Translations under genes and position numbers: made by a program
Shown: piece after piece, positions 24,369 through 27,342 of the stretch
Layout: the number at the start of each line of letters is the position of its first letter
How positions within the stretch are numbered: the stretch's first letter is position 1
Notes under the pieces: model-generated
Told to the model about the DNA's origin: nothing
What the model saw: only the letters and a program-made list of their open reading frames with translations
Databases searched by the model: none
Assembly: GCA_021795275.1 (NCBI GenBank)
Contig: JAJYPO010000010.1
Coordinates: forward strand, 1 to 27,342
Length of the DNA stretch: 27,342 nucleotides
From: Nitrospirota bacterium
GTDB taxonomy: Bacteria; Nitrospirota_A; Leptospirillia; Leptospirillales; Leptospirillaceae
Reading direction: 5' to 3'

Positions 24369-24881
24369 TCAGGGGGCGGGTGAGGGCGGCGTGAGGGTGC
24401 TGTCCGAAAAGAGCTGTCCCTTCAGCAATTGCTGGAGGACGAATGCCCGACCCCGTTCGCGCAGGGGAGGAGGGAGGCGCGAGGCGATCTCTTCGGCCCG
24501 GGTCCAGAGAGACTCGATCAGGATGGAAGGCCCGGGAGTTTTTCTTCTGTCGGAGAGGGGGGGGGAAAAAGGGCGGACCGTCCGGAAGACGAGGGCGATC
24601 CCCGCAAGGGTGGGACAGGCATTCTGCAGCTTCAGGCGGATTTCGGGAAGGAGGTATGTCAGCTCGCGTTTCCAGAGAGGAGAAGAACAGGCGACAACAA
24701 GTTCCTTGTCGAGGAGGGCCGAAGGGTAGGAAACCCGGGCGATCGGTTCCCCGAAGATCTTCCGCCACTCCCGGTTCAGGGCGACGAGCCGCGCCTCCCG
24801 TTCCCAGCCCAGAGAGGTGGCGACCTTACGTGCAACGGACTCCATGGAGTCGAATGTCGAACGATAATCGAGATTGTCCAT
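24369..24881 (-). CDS. DUF721 (DciA-like) protein
   Basis: A 170-residue protein whose N-terminal half (about 15-115) is the DUF721 domain: WRKIFGEPIARVSYP, then ELVVACSSPLWKRELTYLLPEI and LKLQNACP match the family's W-x-x-(I/V)-(V/A)G, V-x-(V/A)-x-SPxWxxEL and LN..LG elements. DciA proteins in this family load the replicative helicase DnaB in bacteria without DnaC. The C-terminal half (about 115-170) is Pro/Arg-rich and not conserved. The ATG at 24881 has AAGG eight bases upstream; the internal Met13 has no ribosome site. It diverges from the PCP_red-Cld gene and is 88 nt before the sulfur carrier gene. Confidence 0.75.
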   Translation of the reverse strand: MDNLDYRSTFDSMESVARKVATSLGWEREARLVALNREWRKIFGEPIARVSYPSALLDKELVVACSSPLWKRELTYLLPEIRLKLQNACPTLAGIALVFRTVRPFSPPLSDRRKTPGPSILIESLWTRAEEIASRLPPPLRERGRAFVLQQLLKGQLFSDSTLTPPSPAP

Positions 24882-24912
24882 GGCTATGGCCTTATGGGTG
24901 AAAAGGAAAGAT

Positions 24913-24942
24913 TTGCGACTTTTTTGACTCCTGTGGCATAAT
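24913..24942 (+). promoter_or_regulatory. probable promoter of the PCP_red-Cld gene
   Basis: TTGCGA (24913-24918) and CATAAT (24937-24942) are 18 nt apart, and TGG directly before CATAAT makes an extended -10. Transcription would start near 24949 and give a leader of about 125 nt. I saw no riboswitch fold in the leader. Confidence 0.45.
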
Positions 24943-25073
24943 AGCCCGCGATTCCCGTTTGTGGCAAGAGGTCCAGGGGTTCGGAAGGGCGTATCGTCGG
25001 TTCCTGCGGACCGTTGAACGCCGGAGAAAGTCGGGTACTTCGGCAGGATTGACCCAAGGGAGGACGGACAGTT

Positions 25074-26078
25074 ATGGCGGCTGATGAGGCGAAAGACCAG
25101 GAAAGTGCTGGGATCCCCTGGACAGACGATGCCCAGGCACTGCTGAAAAAGGTTCCGTTCTTTATCCGCAAGAACGTGGAAAAGGAAGCGGAGGATTACG
25201 CGCGATCCCATGGCATGGCCCGGGTCGAAGCCAGTGTCATCGTCAGGATCAAGGCCTCGAAATCCAGTGAGGGAGGAGAGTCATCGGCTTCGCCCGAGAT
25301 CCCGGCGCCCACTCCTCCTCCCGCCGCCGAATCTTCGTCTTCACCTCCTTCTTCCCGAGAGACAGTTGTCGCCGAATCCACCCGCACGGCGGAGCCCCCT
25401 CCCTCGAAGACTTCCCATTCCTCTTCCTTGAGGGAATTCGCCAGCTTCGTCATCCTGCGGATCGATCCGGAGTGGCGGAAAGTTCATCCCGCCGAGGTCG
25501 GACACGGCAAAAAGGAGTTTGCTGACGTTGTCCGGACATTCGAATCCCAGATCGCCAGCAGTTCCTACAGTCTGGTGGGCCTTTCGGGGCTGGGAGACGT
25601 GCTTCTCTGGAGGGTCGGAACCAATATCGGTCTCCTGCAGGAAATGACCGGCAAGCTGCTTTCAACCTATCTGGGCCGCTACCTGACCGTCGAGAAGTCC
25701 TATCTCGGCTTCCTGGGAGAAACGGGAACCCGGAGCCCATTCCTTCCCCGCAACTCGCGGTTCATCCATGTCAGGCCTCTCGTGCGATCCAAAGACTGGC
25801 CCCAACTTCCGGACTTTGTCCGGGAAGGGTCGGAGCGCGAACGCCGGAAGGTGACGGAAGGGTTCTCTGGTGTCAGGATGACGATGGCGTCCAGTTACGG
25901 TCTGGACGAGTCGGATCTTCTCATGATCATGGAGTCGGATTCAGCAGAAGCAATCGTTGACCTGAATCAGGCGCTTCAGACCACCGAGGAGAATCGCTAC
26001 CTGCATATGACCTGCCGGGGCCTCACCGGCATTTCTCGGCCTCTGGGAGAGGTCCTCGACATGTTGGGCGGTGTGTAA
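25074..26078 (+). CDS. PCP_red domain fused to a chlorite dismutase-like domain
   Basis: A 334-residue two-domain protein. Residues about 14-60 (PWTDDAQALL, VPFFIRKNVEKEAEDYARSH) match the small domain found at the C-terminus of light-independent protochlorophyllide reductase subunit B (PCP_red). Residues 65-118 are a Ser/Pro/Glu-rich linker. Residues 120-334 are a chlorite dismutase/HemQ-fold domain: RIDPEWRK, SLVGLSGLGDVLLW, SYGLDESDLLMIMES and the closing ENRYLHMTCRGLTG. The segment that should hold the proximal heme histidine (about 258-270) has none; no histidine occurs between 232 and 311. The HemQ catalytic Tyr position appears to be Arg234. No signal peptide is present. True chlorite dismutase or coproheme decarboxylase activity is therefore doubtful. 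Confidence 0.8.
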   Translation: MAADEAKDQESAGIPWTDDAQALLKKVPFFIRKNVEKEAEDYARSHGMARVEASVIVRIKASKSSEGGESSASPEIPAPTPPPAAESSSSPPSSRETVVAESTRTAEPPPSKTSHSSSLREFASFVILRIDPEWRKVHPAEVGHGKKEFADVVRTFESQIASSSYSLVGLSGLGDVLLWRVGTNIGLLQEMTGKLLSTYLGRYLTVEKSYLGFLGETGTRSPFLPRNSRFIHVRPLVRSKDWPQLPDFVREGSERERRKVTEGFSGVRMTMASSYGLDESDLLMIMESDSAEAIVDLNQALQTTEENRYLHMTCRGLTGISRPLGEVLDMLGGV

Positions 26079-26111
26079 GACCCTGAGCCCGGGGGTCGAA
26101 GGGGAGAGGGC

Positions 26112-26630
26112 ATGGAACGGACCTTGCTTCTCAATGCGACCTATGAGCCGCTGAAGATCGTTCCCTGGCAAAAGGCGGTTCACCTTTTATTTCAGGGAAA
26201 GGTCGAGGTCGTGGAGACCTACGGGCGCGACATCCGTTCAGCCCGCATGTCCATGAAAGTTCCCGCCGTTGTCCGCCTCTACCGGATGGTTCTGTTTCAC
26301 CACACCCGCCGTCTCGTCAAGTTCTCCCGTGAGACCATCTTTGCCCGGGACCGCAATTGCTGCCAGTATTGCGGAAAAGCCTTTCCTCCTGAGGACCTGA
26401 CCTTCGACCACATCGTTCCTGTGGCCCAGGGCGGGATGAAAACCTGGGAAAACATCGTCACCGCCTGTCGTTCCTGCAACCACAAAAAATCCGGCAAGAC
26501 CCCCGAACAGGCGGGCATGATCCTTCTGGCCCGCGTTCAGCGTCCTCACTGGTCCCCCGCCATCATGGTCATGATGACAATGGCCGGGAATCCCCCCAAG
26601 GTCTGGGAAAACTACCTCTTCTTCCGCTGA
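26112..26630 (+). CDS. HNH endonuclease family protein
   Basis: A 172-residue protein with an N-terminal region (about 1-70, LLLNATYEPLKIVPWQKAVHLL and VPAVVRL) common to a widespread HNH family, and a zinc-bound HNH fold at 78-125. Cys84/Cys87 and Cys119/Cys122 form the zinc site, Asp99-His100 (TFDHIVP) the catalytic core, and Asn114 and the CNHKK end complete it. Members are usually described only as HNH nucleases; a biological role is not established. The ATG has GGGGAGAGGG upstream. It follows the PCP_red-Cld gene by 33 nt, where a GACCC/GGGTC hairpin lies, and its end overlaps murJ tail to tail by 19 nt. Confidence 0.85.
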   Translation: MERTLLLNATYEPLKIVPWQKAVHLLFQGKVEVVETYGRDIRSARMSMKVPAVVRLYRMVLFHHTRRLVKFSRETIFARDRNCCQYCGKAFPPEDLTFDHIVPVAQGGMKTWENIVTACRSCNHKKSGKTPEQAGMILLARVQRPHWSPAIMVMMTMAGNPPKVWENYLFFR

Positions 26631-27342
26631 GGCCTCCCCGTCAGCTTTTCCATCAGAAGCCGGCTTTCGGTCACTCCCGTCATTGCTGTGAGAAGTCCGT
26701 AGAACAGGGCCCCCGATCCGATCAGCCCCAGAAGGGCAACAAGGAGGGATGCTGTCCCGGAAGGCAGGATGTGCGAGAGGCCGAGCCAGAGAAGACGGAC
26801 GAAAACGAGGAGCAGAAGGGAGTGGAGGATGACCATCGGGGCATTGCCGAAGATCTCCCAGGGACGGCGTCCCAGCAAGCGTTTCAGACTGATGAAGAGA
26901 TAGGCCTGGTTCACCAGGGACCCGAAGGAAATTCCCAGGGCCAGGGCGAAGACCCCCACCCTCGGGGCGAGAAGTCCGCTTGTGGCGAGGTTGGTGAAAA
27001 GTCCGGCGAGTGCGGCGAGGACAGGCGTTTTCATGTCTCCGGTCGCGTAGAAGGCCCGGACGATGATCCGGACTCCGGAGAAGGACCACAGCCCGATGGC
27101 GTACCCCATGAGGGCGACGGCTGTCTGTTCGGCGCTCGTCGTATTGAAGCGGCCGTGCTGGAAAAGAAGCCGGATCAGTGGTTCCCGGAGCGCCACCAGC
27201 CCGGCCGAGGCCGGGAGCATGAGAAAGAGCGAGGCGCGGTAAGCATGGGCGAGAGTCTCTGCGAGTTTTTCCTGAGACCCTTTTTCATCCCGGGCATGGA
27301 GTGAAAAAAGTGGAAGGATGACCGTGGCCACCGCCGCGATCG
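26612..27342 (-). CDS. murJ: lipid II flippase MurJ (C-terminal part)
   Basis: The frame is open from the window edge to a TAG at 26612-26614, giving the last 243 residues or so. IAAVATVILPLFS at the edge is the family's ATxxLPxLS motif. The rest shows six or seven membrane segments of a MATE/MVF-type flippase (ASAGLVALREPLIRLLFQHG, then FYATGDMKTPV and LGISFGSLVNQAYLF). MurJ moves lipid II across the inner membrane for peptidoglycan synthesis. The GTG at 27331 is internal; the true start is outside the window. The C-terminus ends in a short basic tail (RPQRKKR). Confidence 0.93.
   Translation of the reverse strand, partial: IAAVATVILPLFSLHARDEKGSQEKLAETLAHAYRASLFLMLPASAGLVALREPLIRLLFQHGRFNTTSAEQTAVALMGYAIGLWSFSGVRIIVRAFYATGDMKTPVLAALAGLFTNLATSGLLAPRVGVFALALGISFGSLVNQAYLFISLKRLLGRRPWEIFGNAPMVILHSLLLLVFVRLLWLGLSHILPSGTASLLVALLGLIGSGALFYGLLTAMTGVTESRLLMEKLTGRPQRKKR

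Overview
The window reads as ordinary chromosome of a moderately GC-rich, Gram-negative, probably autotrophic bacterium. Gene content suggests the Nitrospirota, most likely Leptospirillum or a relative: a chlorite dismutase-like protein fused to a PCP-reductase-type domain, a small exported c-type cytochrome, TTG/GTG starts and closely packed overlapping genes. The organism assignment is inference; no marker such as 16S rRNA is present.

Layout. 1-162: C-terminal end of an ATP-dependent DNA ligase. 248-3186: hsp20-lon protein quality control pair, closed by a strong intrinsic terminator. 3258-6429 (minus): leuC-leuD with an AI-2E family permease translationally coupled behind them. 6430-6867: AT-rich gap with two perfect inverted repeats, then tRNA-Glu. 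7067-9587 (minus): dTDP-sugar genes rfbB-rfbA-rfbC. 9790-11121: classical argA, divergent from rfbB. 11167-11547 (minus): monoheme cytochrome c. 11781-12857: PA0069-type radical SAM protein.

12858-16184 is the accessory part: an IS630-type transposase remnant, a coupled two-gene operon (TPR/beta-barrel outer-membrane protein and an exported coiled-coil protein built from 93-bp tandem repeats with a His-rich tail), and an IS21 istA remnant, all lying at the 3' side of tRNA-Arg. This pair is the best candidate for an undescribed system.

16319-23060: PPK2 polyphosphate kinase (minus), then a plus-strand run of a GT28/MGDG-synthase-type glycosyltransferase with no normal start codon and a 254-nt overlap into the next gene, an LpxH-like phosphoesterase, acetate kinase and glycogen phosphorylase. 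These suggest storage polymer, lipid and energy functions. 23094-24881 (minus): DciA-like DUF721 protein, a ubiquitin-fold sulfur carrier whose Gly-Gly is followed by three residues, and a TtuA-type tRNA thiolase. 25074-26630: PCP_red-Cld fusion protein and an HNH nuclease. 26612-27342 (minus): C-terminal part of MurJ, running off the window.
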